Positions 25,909 through 34,684 of a DNA stretch of 56,991 nucleotides are shown here, one piece after another. The number at the start of each line of letters is the position of its first letter. Position 1 is the first letter of the stretch. Where the stretch lies: NCBI GenBank assembly GCA_022796475.1, contig JAAWIS010000014.1, positions 1-56,991 on the forward strand. Reading direction: 5' to 3'. This DNA is from Lachnospiraceae bacterium. Lineage in GTDB: Bacteria; Bacillota; Clostridia; Lachnospirales; Lachnospiraceae. The notes under the pieces are model-generated. The model was given only the letters and a program-made list of their open reading frames with translations. It ran no database searches and was not told where the DNA came from. A program made the position numbers and the translations under genes.

Positions 25909-27273
25909 CTAATTGCCCATACACTCATTAATTCCTTTTACTAAATCAGAAGCCGCTGTAGCAGAATCGATCTCCCCTGCGCTAAGTTTACCGAATACCT
26001 TATAATACACGCCGTCAGGATTTGCCTTTAAGTCATTATGTTCAAACTTTGGATCCAGAGGGAACTTGGAAAATCCAACTACTTTTGCATTTGCCTCTTT
26101 TACCAGCGCATCTCCTAAACCTTTCTCATCCATAATCTTTAACGCTGCCTGGGAACTTGGGATCCCTCTCTCTGTCCCACAGATCTCCACGCCTTCTGCA
26201 TCATTTAACAGAAATTCAATCAGCATAGCAGCTTCCTTCGGATGCTGGGAATTTGCTGCCACAGCGAATCCCATGGAAATTTTTGTGAATCCGCCGTCAT
26301 GATCCCCAAACTTTAAAAATTCACCGATTACAAATTCCTGATTCGGCTTATTGGTGCTTTCCACGATTGCCTGACGGAATTTAGAAGCAGAAGAATCCCA
26401 CTCTAGAATCCCGGCATACTTGCCGTCAATCCACTTTGCATTCTTATCTAGGGAATCTGCCATATCTCCTGCAATGACAGCCAAAGTAGGAATTACATGA
26501 TCTTGTTCCAGACTGGTTATAAAATCCAGACCTTCCTGAATTTCTGCTTCACTGTACTGGATCTGTCCATCCTGTACCCAGGCCTTGCCATACTTGGATT
26601 CTAAGTAATAAACCAGGAAAATCATCCGGTCATATTCTCCAAGAGCCAGCGGATAATAATCTGCATCATATGCTTCAAATGCCTGACCTGCTGCACGGAG
26701 AGAAGCTTCATCAGTAGGCAAGTCTACTCCGATTTCATCAAAAGTAGTCTTGTTCCAATAGAATACACGTCCGGTGATGGCAACCGGAACTGCCATCAGT
26801 TTTCCGTCCACTTCACACTGTCCAATGGAATCCGCTGGAAACTGGCTTAAATCCAACACATCTTCGTATTGATGAAGATCCGCAAACGTAGTTCCGCCCT
26901 GGCTGTAAGAATCGATCCAGTTCCAGTTAATCTGCATTACATCGGCTGCATTTCCGCCAATAATATTCATGGACTGCTTCTCTTCCCAGCCAGACCATGC
27001 GCCGTACTCTGGTTCTACATGAATATTAGGATTCTTAGCCTCAAAAGCTGCAATCGCTTTTTCTGTAGCTTCATGCCTGGAATCGCCCCCCCACCAAGAA
27101 AAACGTAAGGTTACATCGCCGCCTGCTGAATCGCCGCTTCCCTCTCCCGAAGCCTGGGATTCCTTTGAGCCGCCTCCATCTCCAGAAGCAGGACTGCCGC
27201 CGCAGGCTGCCAAAGAAGCAGCCATAACCATTACTAACGCCAATGATGTTGCTTTTTTGATGTTCTTTCTCAT
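25909..27273 (-). CDS. Extracellular solute-binding lipoprotein (CUT1, family 1)
   Basis: A 454-residue sugar-binding lipoprotein anchored on the outer face of the membrane. The signal peptide (about 1-23) ends in the lipobox LAAC, with the acylated cysteine at 24, followed by a Gly/Ser-rich linker. The mature part starts VTLRFSWWGGDSRHEATEKAI, typical of family 1 solute-binding proteins. The longer frame is trimmed to 27273, where AAAGGGAG precedes ATG. First gene of the transporter operon; its promoter and operators are at 27376-27510. Confidence 0.95.
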   Translation of the reverse strand: MRKNIKKATSLALVMVMAASLAACGGSPASGDGGGSKESQASGEGSGDSAGGDVTLRFSWWGGDSRHEATEKAIAAFEAKNPNIHVEPEYGAWSGWEEKQSMNIIGGNAADVMQINWNWIDSYSQGGTTFADLHQYEDVLDLSQFPADSIGQCEVDGKLMAVPVAITGRVFYWNKTTFDEIGVDLPTDEASLRAAGQAFEAYDADYYPLALGEYDRMIFLVYYLESKYGKAWVQDGQIQYSEAEIQEGLDFITSLEQDHVIPTLAVIAGDMADSLDKNAKWIDGKYAGILEWDSSASKFRQAIVESTNKPNQEFVIGEFLKFGDHDGGFTKISMGFAVAANSQHPKEAAMLIEFLLNDAEGVEICGTERGIPSSQAALKIMDEKGLGDALVKEANAKVVGFSKFPLDPKFEHNDLKANPDGVYYKVFGKLSAGEIDSATAASDLVKGINECMGN

Positions 27274-27375
27274 AATGCATCTCCCTTTCTTTTTTGTGCT
27301 TTTCTTTCCAATTTGCTTTGAGCCCTTCCATAAGATAATTGGATATACCAATATTCTGTTAATTGTTTTGCAAAT

Positions 27376-27389
27376 TGCAAAGGTTTGCA
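27376..27389. promoter_or_regulatory. LacI-type operator candidate 1
   Basis: TGCAAAGGTTTGCA, half-sites TGCAAA and TTTGCA around a GG centre. The layout is that of LacI/GalR family operators (normally CG centred). It lies in the 5' leader of the solute-binding protein transcript. Confidence 0.6.
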
Positions 27390-27422
27390 TTTACTTTTTG
27401 AAAATTATGCATATTTGCCATT

Positions 27423-27436
27423 TAAAAACGTTTGCA
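27423..27436. promoter_or_regulatory. LacI-type operator candidate 2 (one good half)
   Basis: TAAAAACGTTTGCA has the canonical CG centre and one perfect TTTGCA half; the other half is degenerate. The centre-to-centre distance to candidate 1 is 47 bases. Confidence 0.5.
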
Positions 27437-27453
27437 ATTGTTTTTTATTAAGC

Positions 27454-27467
27454 AAACATGCATGTTT
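27454..27467. promoter_or_regulatory. Perfect 14-bp palindrome just downstream of the transporter promoter
   Basis: AAACATGCATGTTT lies about 15 bases past the -10 of the 27482-27510 promoter, at the expected transcription start. A repressor bound here would block initiation. TGTTTAAACT recurs at 27463 and 27527. Confidence 0.5.
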
Positions 27468-27481
27468 AAACTTGTAAAATC

Positions 27482-27510
27482 ATCATACCATTGTATTATT
27501 CATATGTCAA
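27482..27510 (-). promoter_or_regulatory. Sigma-A promoter of the sugar transporter operon
   Basis: Minus strand TTGACA, 17 bases, TATGAT: consensus -35 and a 5 of 6 match at -10. The remaining gap 27511-27851 upstream of GH105 holds a CGAA/TTCG mini-hairpin and no promoter I would defend for the plus strand. Confidence 0.8.
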
Positions 27511-27851
27511 TTGTTTATATTGTATATGTTTAAACTATTTTTTTATATATTATATCCAATTCCTTTCTTGATGATTTTATGTTAAGCTATCTGTAAACAG
27601 CAATTGCATTCTGTAACGAATGGTTTCGCTTTTTTACAGCCTGTCAATAAAAAACAGTCTGCGGCCCCCATCAAGTTGCTGAAACTATGTTACCCGTTAC
27701 TTGATTGCTGTTAGACAGCGAACCGTTTTCTGGCATACCGGGAATCTGGCAAAAGGACTTTTCCTGAAAAGTGTTTGAACACTGCCTTTCAGACATCCCT
27801 TAATCTGAAATTCTCCGGCATACCAAAAATAAAGAGAGGAATCGATTACCC

Positions 27852-28997
27852 ATGGATATTCTGGATCGTTATATCAATCAGCTTTTGGAAAAAAGCACCC
27901 CCCAGGCGCCTATCTGGAACTTAGAGAACATCCGCGCCGGAAAGCCGCCCACCTGGAACTATATGGATGGCTGTATGATAAAGGCAATTATTGAACTGTA
28001 CCATATTACACATAATCAGCAGTATCTGAAGTTTGCGGATGATTTTATTGACTATTTTGTAAAAGATGATGGTTCTATTTTATCCTACCGCCCTGAAGAG
28101 TATAACCTGGATCACGTAAATGCAGGAAAGACCTTATTTGATCTATATGAATTAACTGGAAAAGTAAAATATCGGAAAGCCATTGATACGGTTTACAGCC
28201 AGTTACTCCATCAGCCCCGGACAGCCAGGGGAAATTTCTGGCATAAAATGATTTACCCTAATCAAATCTGGCTGGACGGGCTTTATATGGCACAGCCCTT
28301 TTACATGCAGTACGAAGTAACATATAACCAATGTAAAAACTGTGCCGATTCTTACCAGCAGTTCGCAAACGTTTACAGCTTGATGCGGGATACCAGAAAC
28401 GGTCTTTATTACCATGCTTACGATGAAACCCGAAAAATGTTTTGGTGCGATAAAGTAACCGGCCTTTCTGATAATTTCTGGCTTCGGGCAATGGGCTGGT
28501 ATGCCATGGCCCTTATTGATACCATGGAAATTATGCCTCCGTCCCTTGCTATGGAAAAATCCGAGCTAAACCGAATTTATAAAGAGCTGATTGTTTCTAT
28601 GCTTCCCTATCAGGATGAAAAAACTGGCATGTGGTATCAGGTAGTCAACCGCGGAGGAATTAAGCCAAACTACCTGGAAACTTCCGGCTCTGCTATTTTT
28701 GCTTATGCCATTATGAAAAGTGTCCGCCTTGGATTTTTAGATTCTTACTATTTCCAATATGGAGAAAAAGCTTTTGAGGGAATCTGCAATACCTATCTGT
28801 CAGAAGAAAACGGCGAACTTCAGCTAGGAGGGATCTGCCTGGTAGCCGGCTTGGGAAATAAAGAAATGCGGGAAGGCACCTTTGAATACTATATGCGGGA
28901 ACCGATTGTAAAGAATGAGGCAAAAGGCGTAGCCCCGCTGATTCTTGCTTATATCGAAACTTTATTTTCCTCAATGAAGACAAAGAGTCCAGCCTGA
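27852..28997 (+). CDS. Glycoside hydrolase family 105, unsaturated rhamnogalacturonyl hydrolase
   Basis: A 381-residue (alpha/alpha)6-barrel enzyme that removes the 4,5-unsaturated uronic acid from pectin-derived oligosaccharides made by lyases. Family marks are the WNYMDGCMIKAIIELY opening, the catalytic-region LDHVNAGKTLFDLYELTG, the IWLDGLYMAQPFYMQYE segment (general-acid Asp in WLDG), and DNFWLRAMGWYAMALIDTME. No signal peptide, so it is cytoplasmic and acts after import. It is divergent from the transporter operon, probably under the same LacI regulator. GAGAGG lies 14 bases before the ATG, a rather long spacing. Confidence 0.93.
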   Translation: MDILDRYINQLLEKSTPQAPIWNLENIRAGKPPTWNYMDGCMIKAIIELYHITHNQQYLKFADDFIDYFVKDDGSILSYRPEEYNLDHVNAGKTLFDLYELTGKVKYRKAIDTVYSQLLHQPRTARGNFWHKMIYPNQIWLDGLYMAQPFYMQYEVTYNQCKNCADSYQQFANVYSLMRDTRNGLYYHAYDETRKMFWCDKVTGLSDNFWLRAMGWYAMALIDTMEIMPPSLAMEKSELNRIYKELIVSMLPYQDEKTGMWYQVVNRGGIKPNYLETSGSAIFAYAIMKSVRLGFLDSYYFQYGEKAFEGICNTYLSEENGELQLGGICLVAGLGNKEMREGTFEYYMREPIVKNEAKGVAPLILAYIETLFSSMKTKSPA

Positions 28998-29026
28998 CGA
29001 AGGCTGACACTGGAGTGTTTTTATTT
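28985..29026 (+). terminator. Terminator of the GH105 gene, overlapping its stop codon
   Basis: GAGTCCAG and CTGGAGT form the outer stem, AGCCT/AGGCT the inner, then GTTTTTATTT. The 5' arm contains the last codons and the TGA stop at 28995-28997. Confidence 0.65.
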
Positions 29027-29037
29027 CATAGGAGCAC

Positions 29038-29106
29038 AAAAAATGGCTGAAACGGCAGGATCTGATTTCTTGGTATTTTCAGAAATCGGATCCTGCCGTT
29101 TCAGCC
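29038..29106 (-). terminator. Very long hairpin terminator of xerD
   Basis: On the minus strand, GGCTGAAACGGCAGGATC (29106 leftwards) pairs with its complement near 29045 over about 26 of 27 positions, then ATTTTTTG. It sits 20 bases past the xerD stop in a convergent gap with GH105. The stem length is unusual for a simple terminator. Confidence 0.8.
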
Positions 29107-29126
29107 TGTCCACAAGCAGGCTTTCT

Positions 29127-29999
29127 TTAACGCAGAATTCTTGTATTCGCCTGTCTGCTGCCAAAATAAGCCGTATACATTTGGGTTGTAGCCGAATCAG
29201 AATGTCCCAGCATAGCCTGAACTGCATGAATATCTGCACCGCTTCTCAGCAAGTGGGCAGCAAACGAATGACGAAGGCTGTGAGGCGTAATATCACTCTG
29301 AATCCCTGCTTTATCCCCATAATATTTAATAATTTTCCAAAATCCCTGGCGGCTCATAGCCTGTCCGCTGCAGTTAGTAAATAGCCAGGGGGATTCCTTT
29401 CCCTTCAGCAGAATCTGGCGGCTTTCCGCCAGGTAATCAGCCAGCGCTTTCTTTGTTCCCTTTCCAAAAGGAACCATCCGCTCTTTCTGCTCATCCCGGC
29501 AGGTAATGTATCCCACCTGCATATTTAAATCCTGAAGTTCCAGATGAATCAGCTCTGAAACCCGGATTCCGGTGGCATATAAAAGTTCCAGCATAGCCTT
29601 ATCCCGAATCTCTTTGGCATTTCGTCCTCCCGGCTGAGCCATTAAAGCTTCTATTTCCTCTACTGTAAGAATCGTAGGCGCCTTTTTTTCAATTTTAGGC
29701 GCTTTCAAAAGCTCCGCCGGATCCCGCTTAATATTCCCTATGCTGAATTCATAATGAAAAAAAGCTTTCATTGACGCCAGCATCCGTGATATCGTAGTAG
29801 TCGCCTTCCCTTCCCGTTCCAAATAAAGCACATAGGAATTTAAACTGGTTTTTGTTACTTTTCCGGCTTCCCGGATTCCAAGCCCCTCCAGGTACGCACA
29901 CATCTGAAGCAAATCCCTTCGATAGGAAACTTCTGTATTTTTCGATGTCTTTTTCACATCTCTTAAGTATTCTATAAAGTCCGATATATCGCTTAACAT
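29127..29999 (-). CDS. xerD: Tyrosine recombinase XerD
   Basis: A 290-residue site-specific recombinase that, with XerC, resolves chromosome dimers at dif. The N-terminal SAM-like core-binding domain spans about 1-95. The catalytic set is R146 (TGIRVSEL), H240 and R243 (HSLRHSF), H266 (LGHSDS) and the nucleophile Y275 (TTQMYTAYF), at spacing close to Escherichia coli XerD. Start at 29999 with GAGGAA upstream; the longer GTG-initiated frame is less likely. The nudF-spoIIM-xerD order matches Bacillus, so this is the housekeeping enzyme, not an integrase. Confidence 0.9.
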   Translation of the reverse strand: MLSDISDFIEYLRDVKKTSKNTEVSYRRDLLQMCAYLEGLGIREAGKVTKTSLNSYVLYLEREGKATTTISRMLASMKAFFHYEFSIGNIKRDPAELLKAPKIEKKAPTILTVEEIEALMAQPGGRNAKEIRDKAMLELLYATGIRVSELIHLELQDLNMQVGYITCRDEQKERMVPFGKGTKKALADYLAESRQILLKGKESPWLFTNCSGQAMSRQGFWKIIKYYGDKAGIQSDITPHSLRHSFAAHLLRSGADIHAVQAMLGHSDSATTQMYTAYFGSRQANTRILR

Positions 30000-30089
30000 A
30001 ATCCATTCCTCATCCAATTCATCCCATATCACTTACATGAAGGCGTACACAAAACTTTTGTAAGACAGTGCCAAAACAGGTTTTATATT

Positions 30090-30118
30090 ATTATATCTAC
30101 AAATATCAACAAAATCAA
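30090..30118 (-). promoter_or_regulatory. Promoter of xerD
   Basis: Minus strand TTGATT, 17 bases, TATAAT, in the gap after spoIIM. Confidence 0.6.
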
Positions 30119-30144
30119 ACAAATTTTTCTGTTTTTCCACATAA

Positions 30145-30807
30145 TTAAATTAACCGCAAAAAAACGGGATTCCAGTAAGCTTCTGCACCAGCCCCCAGGC
30201 AAAAAAATCCAATAGCCAGCAGGGAAGGAATCATCCTGAGCCGGGCCGGACGGTTCAGTCCCTGCCAGATAAAAAGATACCAGGCTGGCAGGTAAAACAG
30301 CCATTGCGGAAAACATGACAAAAAAAATCCGGCAAGTCCCATAATCCCTAATTGAACCGTATAGCACACAACTACCCAGCCCAATGAAAATCCAAGATAA
30401 ACTGCTAAAATCCAAAAAAGGGGAACGGCGCAGATTGTTAAGCTGAAAAGCCATATCGCCATTCCTTCCTCCATGCGCTGCTTTCCAATATATAAAAATT
30501 TTTCCAGGCTGCCAGACTGCAGCCTCCAGGAACTATTCTGCACAGGGGTTCCAAATATGAATGGAGCATCCGCTATATCGTTTTCCCTTTCGTAACTGAA
30601 TCCTCCTGCAAACTTTGATTGTTCCAAAAACCCAAGATTCCCTATGATTGTCCCCAAAACAACTCCAAAAAAGAAGCATATCAGAAACACTCTTTTTCTG
30701 TATCCTTCCCTGTTTCCTCTTTCCTGTACCCGCTGTATTTGTATCCGCTCTGCTGTCTGTTCCAAAAAGTCCTCCTGCATTGGATTTCTTATGGATAGCT
30801 TATGCAA
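30145..30807 (-). CDS. spoIIM: Stage II sporulation protein M
   Basis: A 220-residue membrane protein of the SpoIIDMP complex, which drives septal peptidoglycan remodelling and engulfment of the forespore. Several predicted helices (about 42-60, 117-137, 140-162, 170-187, 193-212) and the GVVLGTIIGNLGF first helix fit the SpoIIM/DUF95 family. Context supports the call: in Bacillus subtilis spoIIM lies between nudF and xerD. The start is uncertain: TTG at 30807 with AAGG upstream, or ATG at 30780 with no good site. SpoIID and SpoIIP are not in the window. Confidence 0.82.
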   Translation of the reverse strand: MHKLSIRNPMQEDFLEQTAERIQIQRVQERGNREGYRKRVFLICFFFGVVLGTIIGNLGFLEQSKFAGGFSYERENDIADAPFIFGTPVQNSSWRLQSGSLEKFLYIGKQRMEEGMAIWLFSLTICAVPLFWILAVYLGFSLGWVVVCYTVQLGIMGLAGFFLSCFPQWLFYLPAWYLFIWQGLNRPARLRMIPSLLAIGFFCLGAGAEAYWNPVFLRLI

Positions 30808-30864
30808 AATGGCCTTGCTTTCATTCCTGTTTTATGATAGAAGCACCGTATTCCTTGTCTTTCA

Positions 30865-31431
30865 TCAGCAGTATTTCTGCGCATACGCAAGAATCGCCGC
30901 AATGGTTTTGGAATCCGTAAGCTTTCCTGCAAAAATTAATTCTTTCAGATCCTTCAAATCCCAGCGCTCCACCTGTATCTCTTCGTCCTCATCTAAATGC
31001 TGGTGACTGGGCACCAAATCTCTGGCAAGGTAAATATCAATATGTTCGTCACAAAATGCAACTGTTGTATTCACACTTAATAAAAATTCCATATTATTTG
31101 AACGATAGCCAGTTTCCTCTTCTAATTCCCTGGACGCACAGGCCAAAGTAGGCTCTTTAGGATCATCCAATTTTCCTGCCGGAATTTCCAGAGTAAACCG
31201 ATCTAACGCATTTCGGTATTGACGAACCATCAGAATCTGTCCCTCTTCTGTAACAGGGATCACGGCAGCAGCCCCGTCATGATGGATAAAATCCCATTTG
31301 CACTCATGTCCATTTGCAACAACCTGATCCTCATAGATTTTTAAAATCGTTCCCTGGTATTTTAATATCCGCCCTTTGCGGATAACCGGAGCCAGATCCC
31401 CCTGCTGCTGTTTTTTCTTCTCATCCATCAT
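30865..31431 (-). CDS. nudF: ADP-ribose pyrophosphatase (Nudix)
   Basis: A 188-residue Nudix hydrolase that cleaves ADP-ribose to AMP and ribose 5-phosphate. The Nudix box GKLDDPKEPTLACASRELEE (86-105) has one more residue between the Gly and the first Glu than the textbook pattern. Upstream ILMVRQYRNALDRFTLEIPAG is typical of NudF. GGAGGGG precedes two consecutive ATG codons. It is first in the conserved nudF-spoIIM-xerD order. Confidence 0.92.
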   Translation of the reverse strand: MMDEKKKQQQGDLAPVIRKGRILKYQGTILKIYEDQVVANGHECKWDFIHHDGAAAVIPVTEEGQILMVRQYRNALDRFTLEIPAGKLDDPKEPTLACASRELEEETGYRSNNMEFLLSVNTTVAFCDEHIDIYLARDLVPSHQHLDEDEEIQVERWDLKDLKELIFAGKLTDSKTIAAILAYAQKYC

Positions 31432-31502
31432 TTGCCCCTCCTCTTTTATCTTTAAAATTCCCTGGCATTTCCCTTTGGCGCTCCTTTATCTAACAGCCAA
31501 AC

Positions 31503-32300
31503 TTATATGGATTTGCATCTTTGAAAGCAGGCTTCTGTAGCTTTCATCAGAGAATTGCGAAATCCCCACTGTTCTAATGCTTCCACTGCAGCTATGGTAG
31601 TTCCTCCAGGGGAGCACACCATATCCTTTAATTCTCCCGGATGCATCCCCGTTTCCAGCACCATCCTGGCACTTCCTAATACAGTCTGAGCTACCATCTT
31701 ATATGCCTGATTTCTTGAAAGTCCGCATTTCACTGCACTGTCTGCCAAAGCTTCAATCATCATATAAACGTAAGCCGGTGAACTGCCGCTTGCACATACT
31801 ACTGCATCCATAAGGCTCTCATCTACTATTTCCATTCTGCCGAAAGATTGAAAAAATTGGGCTATCAAATTACGTTCCTCTTCTGAAAACTCCTTCGGAT
31901 CAAAGCAAACTCCTGTCATGCCTTCTCCAAGCAGCGCCGGAGTGTTCGGCATTGCACGTACAATCCGTCTTTCATGGCCCAGCATTTCCTTCAAATACGC
32001 TATAGTTTTCCCCGGTGCAATAGAGATAATCACCGGATCATGTGTTAGCTCCTGGCAGATTTCTTCTAATACCGTTTCATAATACTGAGGCTTTATGGCT
32101 AACACCAAATACGAAACTGCCGCTGCACATGCTGCATTGGAGGAAACGCTTTCAACTCCCGTTTCTGCTGTAACTATTTCACATCTTTCCGGGCTTACAT
32201 CCGTAAATAACAGCGCTGCCGGATCAAACCTGTGTTTCAGCAGCCCTTTTAAAATCCCGCTCCCCATATTTCCCATTCCGATAAATCCAATATTTTTCAT
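31503..32300 (-). CDS. proC: Pyrroline-5-carboxylate reductase
   Basis: A 265-residue enzyme for the last step of proline synthesis, reducing 1-pyrroline-5-carboxylate with NAD(P)H. N-terminal Rossmann motif GFIGMGNMGSGIL (5-17), the RAMPNTPALLGEGMTG segment (about 115-130) and the C-terminal dimerisation helix region with DMVCSPGGTTIAAVEALE. Length and motifs are standard. It is separated from rny by a strong terminator. Confidence 0.96.
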   Translation of the reverse strand: MKNIGFIGMGNMGSGILKGLLKHRFDPAALLFTDVSPERCEIVTAETGVESVSSNAACAAAVSYLVLAIKPQYYETVLEEICQELTHDPVIISIAPGKTIAYLKEMLGHERRIVRAMPNTPALLGEGMTGVCFDPKEFSEEERNLIAQFFQSFGRMEIVDESLMDAVVCASGSSPAYVYMMIEALADSAVKCGLSRNQAYKMVAQTVLGSARMVLETGMHPGELKDMVCSPGGTTIAAVEALEQWGFRNSLMKATEACFQRCKSI

Positions 32301-32328
32301 GTCATTCCCTCTTATAAAGCCAATGATA

Positions 32329-32370
32329 CAAAAAGAAGCTCTACAAACCCTTCCGTTTATAAAGCTTCTT
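32329..32370 (-). terminator. Terminator of rny
   Basis: Minus strand AAGAAGCTTTATAAAC pairs with GTTTGTAGAGCTTCTT (16 positions, two as G-U) over 6 bases, then UUUU. Eight bases past the rny stop codon. Confidence 0.88.
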
Positions 32371-32377
32371 AATTTTC

Positions 32378-33919
32378 TTACTTTGCGTAATCCGTAACCC
32401 GTGATTCCCGGATTACATTTACTTTAATTTGTCCCGGATACTCAAGTTCATCTTCAATCCGCTTTGATATATCCCTTGCCAGCAATACCATATCATCATC
32501 GCTAATCTGTTCCGGAATTACCATAATTCGAACTTCCCGTCCTGCCTGAATAGCAAAAGACTTGTCCACTCCCTTAAAGGAAACTGCAATATCTTCTAAT
32601 TGTTTCAATCTGTTGGTATATGTTTCCAGAGTTTCCCTTCTTGCGCCCGGCCTGGCAGCAGAAATCGTGTCTGCCGCCTGTACGATACAGGCAACTAAAC
32701 TCTGAGGTTCAACGTCGCCATGGTGAGATTCCACCGCATTTGCTACGGTTGCCGACTCTTTGTATTTTCTGCACAGTTCCACTCCTAACTGTACGTGAGT
32801 CCCTTCCTGCTCATGGTCAACGGATTTCCCAATGTCATGTAACAAACCAGCACGTTTTGCCACCCTCACATCAAGCCCCATTTCAGCAGCCAATAACCCG
32901 GAAAGCTGGGCTACCTCAATGGAATGCTTTAATGCATTCTGGCCGTAACTGGTTCTAAATTTCATTTTTCCAAGAAGCTTCACCAATTCCGGATGAATAC
33001 CATGGACACCTACTTCTAATGTAGCGGCTTCCCCTTCCTCCCTCATCATGGATTCTACTTCTTTCTGTGCTTTTTCTACCATTTCTTCAATCCTAGCCGG
33101 ATGAATACGTCCGTCTACGATTAATCGCTCCAATGCAATCCTTGCCACTTCTCTTCGGATTGGGTCAAACCCGGATAAAACAACGGCTTCCGGGGTGTCG
33201 TCAATAATCAGTTCCACACCGGTCATCGTTTCCAATGTACGAATATTACGGCCTTCTCGTCCTATGATCCGGCCTTTCATCTCATCATTCGGAAGCTGTA
33301 CTACAGATACAGTAGTTTCGGCAACATGATCTGCCGCACATCGCTGAATGGCAGTCACAATGTAATCCTTTGCCTTCCGATCTGCCTCTTCCTTTGCTTT
33401 GTTTTCCAGTTCCTTAACTAATTTTGCAGTATCATGTTTTACATCGTCTTCAACAGATTTTAAAAGATATTCTTTTGCCTGTTCGGAGGTCAGTCCTGAA
33501 ATTTTCTCCAGTTCCTGTATCCCCTTATCATAAAGTGCATCAACCTCTGCACTTCGTTTATTCAGGGTATCCTCTCTTTGCTGTAAACTCGCTTCCCTTT
33601 TTTCAAGGGTATCCGCTTTCTTTTCTACGTTTTCCTCTTTGCTCAATACACGCCGTTCATAACGCTGAAGTTCAGCTCTTCTTTCCTTGGTTTCTTTTTC
33701 CAGCTCATTCTTAGTCTTTAAGGACTCTTCTTTCGCTTCCAGGAGAGCTTCTCGCTTCTTTGTCTCTGCTACCTTTAACGCTTCATCTATTATTTCCCGG
33801 GATTTTTCCTCTGCGGAACCAACTTTGCTTTCATAGGTCTTTTTATGATAAGCAATGGCCACAAACCAGGTAATAGGAGCAACGATAACTAACGTAATCA
33901 ATGCTGTTAACGGTGACAC
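32378..33919 (-). CDS. rny: Ribonuclease Y
   Basis: A 513-residue membrane-anchored endoribonuclease that starts mRNA decay in Firmicutes. N-terminal transmembrane helix (about 3-21), a long charged coiled coil (about 30-180), a KH RNA-binding domain with [12 protein letters not shown] (about 211-222), and the catalytic HD domain with [10 protein letters not shown]. It starts with GTG at 33919, fixed by a perfect AGGAGG upstream. Consensus promoter at 33968-33996. Confidence 0.97.
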   Translation of the reverse strand: MSPLTALITLVIVAPITWFVAIAYHKKTYESKVGSAEEKSREIIDEALKVAETKKREALLEAKEESLKTKNELEKETKERRAELQRYERRVLSKEENVEKKADTLEKREASLQQREDTLNKRSAEVDALYDKGIQELEKISGLTSEQAKEYLLKSVEDDVKHDTAKLVKELENKAKEEADRKAKDYIVTAIQRCAADHVAETTVSVVQLPNDEMKGRIIGREGRNIRTLETMTGVELIIDDTPEAVVLSGFDPIRREVARIALERLIVDGRIHPARIEEMVEKAQKEVESMMREEGEAATLEVGVHGIHPELVKLLGKMKFRTSYGQNALKHSIEVAQLSGLLAAEMGLDVRVAKRAGLLHDIGKSVDHEQEGTHVQLGVELCRKYKESATVANAVESHHGDVEPQSLVACIVQAADTISAARPGARRETLETYTNRLKQLEDIAVSFKGVDKSFAIQAGREVRIMVIPEQISDDDMVLLARDISKRIEDELEYPGQIKVNVIRESRVTDYAK

Positions 33920-33967
33920 AGGAGCACCTCCTTATTTAGTTTTCATTGTACGGATACAACAAATATA

Positions 33968-33996
33968 ATTTTAAACGCTTTTCGGTATTATGTCAA
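33968..33996 (-). promoter_or_regulatory. Promoter of rny
   Basis: Minus strand TTGACA, 17 bases, TAAAAT, about 50 bases before the GTG start. Confidence 0.75.
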
Positions 33997-34072
33997 GTGT
34001 ATTAAAAAGTTTTCCATTCTATTCGGACAATTTGAACAATTTCTAAAAAAACTCAAGGATTTTTTGATGTAA

Positions 34073-34684
34073 TCAGTCGAATATTAGCGAAGATTCCTTT
34101 AAAACTGCTGAAACCGCTTCATAGGAATATCCTTTTCTAGCCAGCATGCCTGCAAATTTGCCATAAGTTTTCTGATCCAGCTTTTCTCCCGGGCAATATC
34201 CTTTCTTTTCCAACAGACTTCGGATCTGCTCTTTTTCGTCAACAGGATGCTCCCTTAAAAGTTCCTGAACCAGTTCATTAGAAAATCCCTTTTTCTGCAT
34301 ATCCCACATTAGCTGCCGCCTGCTTTTCTTTTTGCCGCAGCTTTCCAGATACCGGGCAGCATAAGCAGAATCATCAATATAGCGGTAGGATAAGGCCATA
34401 GAAATAGATGCTTCTACTGCTTCCTTAGGATACCCCTCCCGCTGAAGCAGCTTACGCAGATGTTTTTCTGTTTTATCTGAAACCATAAGGGTTTTCAGCA
34501 CCCTCTCTTTGGCTCTTGGCTTTAAGACCTGATTCAGCAGCCGTTCATAGTCTTCCTCTGTCAGTTCCCTTCCTTCTCGGATCGAAAATTTCCGTATGTC
34601 CTCCGGATATAAAACAAGGGCAAGGTCCTGATCAAACAGAACCCTGCTCCTTTTCTGATCCAGGCGGACAACGGAAACGACCAT
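34073..34684 (-). CDS. recX: Regulatory protein RecX
   Basis: A 203-residue modulator that binds RecA filaments and limits recombinase activity. It is built of three-helix repeats with the family's basic R-x-L-L-x-x-[KR] features (EKHLRKLLQREGYPKEAVEASI, SRRQLMWDMQKKGFSNELV, YGKFAGMLARKGYSYEAV). Its ATG overlaps the recA stop codon by one base (TGATG), so it is translationally coupled and SOS-induced with recA. A GTG one codon upstream is the alternative start. Confidence 0.93.
   Translation of the reverse strand: MVVSVVRLDQKRSRVLFDQDLALVLYPEDIRKFSIREGRELTEEDYERLLNQVLKPRAKERVLKTLMVSDKTEKHLRKLLQREGYPKEAVEASISMALSYRYIDDSAYAARYLESCGKKKSRRQLMWDMQKKGFSNELVQELLREHPVDEKEQIRSLLEKKGYCPGEKLDQKTYGKFAGMLARKGYSYEAVSAVLKESSLIFD

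Noticed and set aside
29021-29384. Open frames on both strands across the xerD terminator
   Set aside because: Both are translations of the long hairpin plus antisense of xerD.
29127-29999. XerD-like gene as a phage or integron integrase
   Set aside because: Its size, catalytic spacing and conserved nudF-spoIIM-xerD neighbourhood indicate the housekeeping recombinase; no cassette or attachment sites lie nearby.
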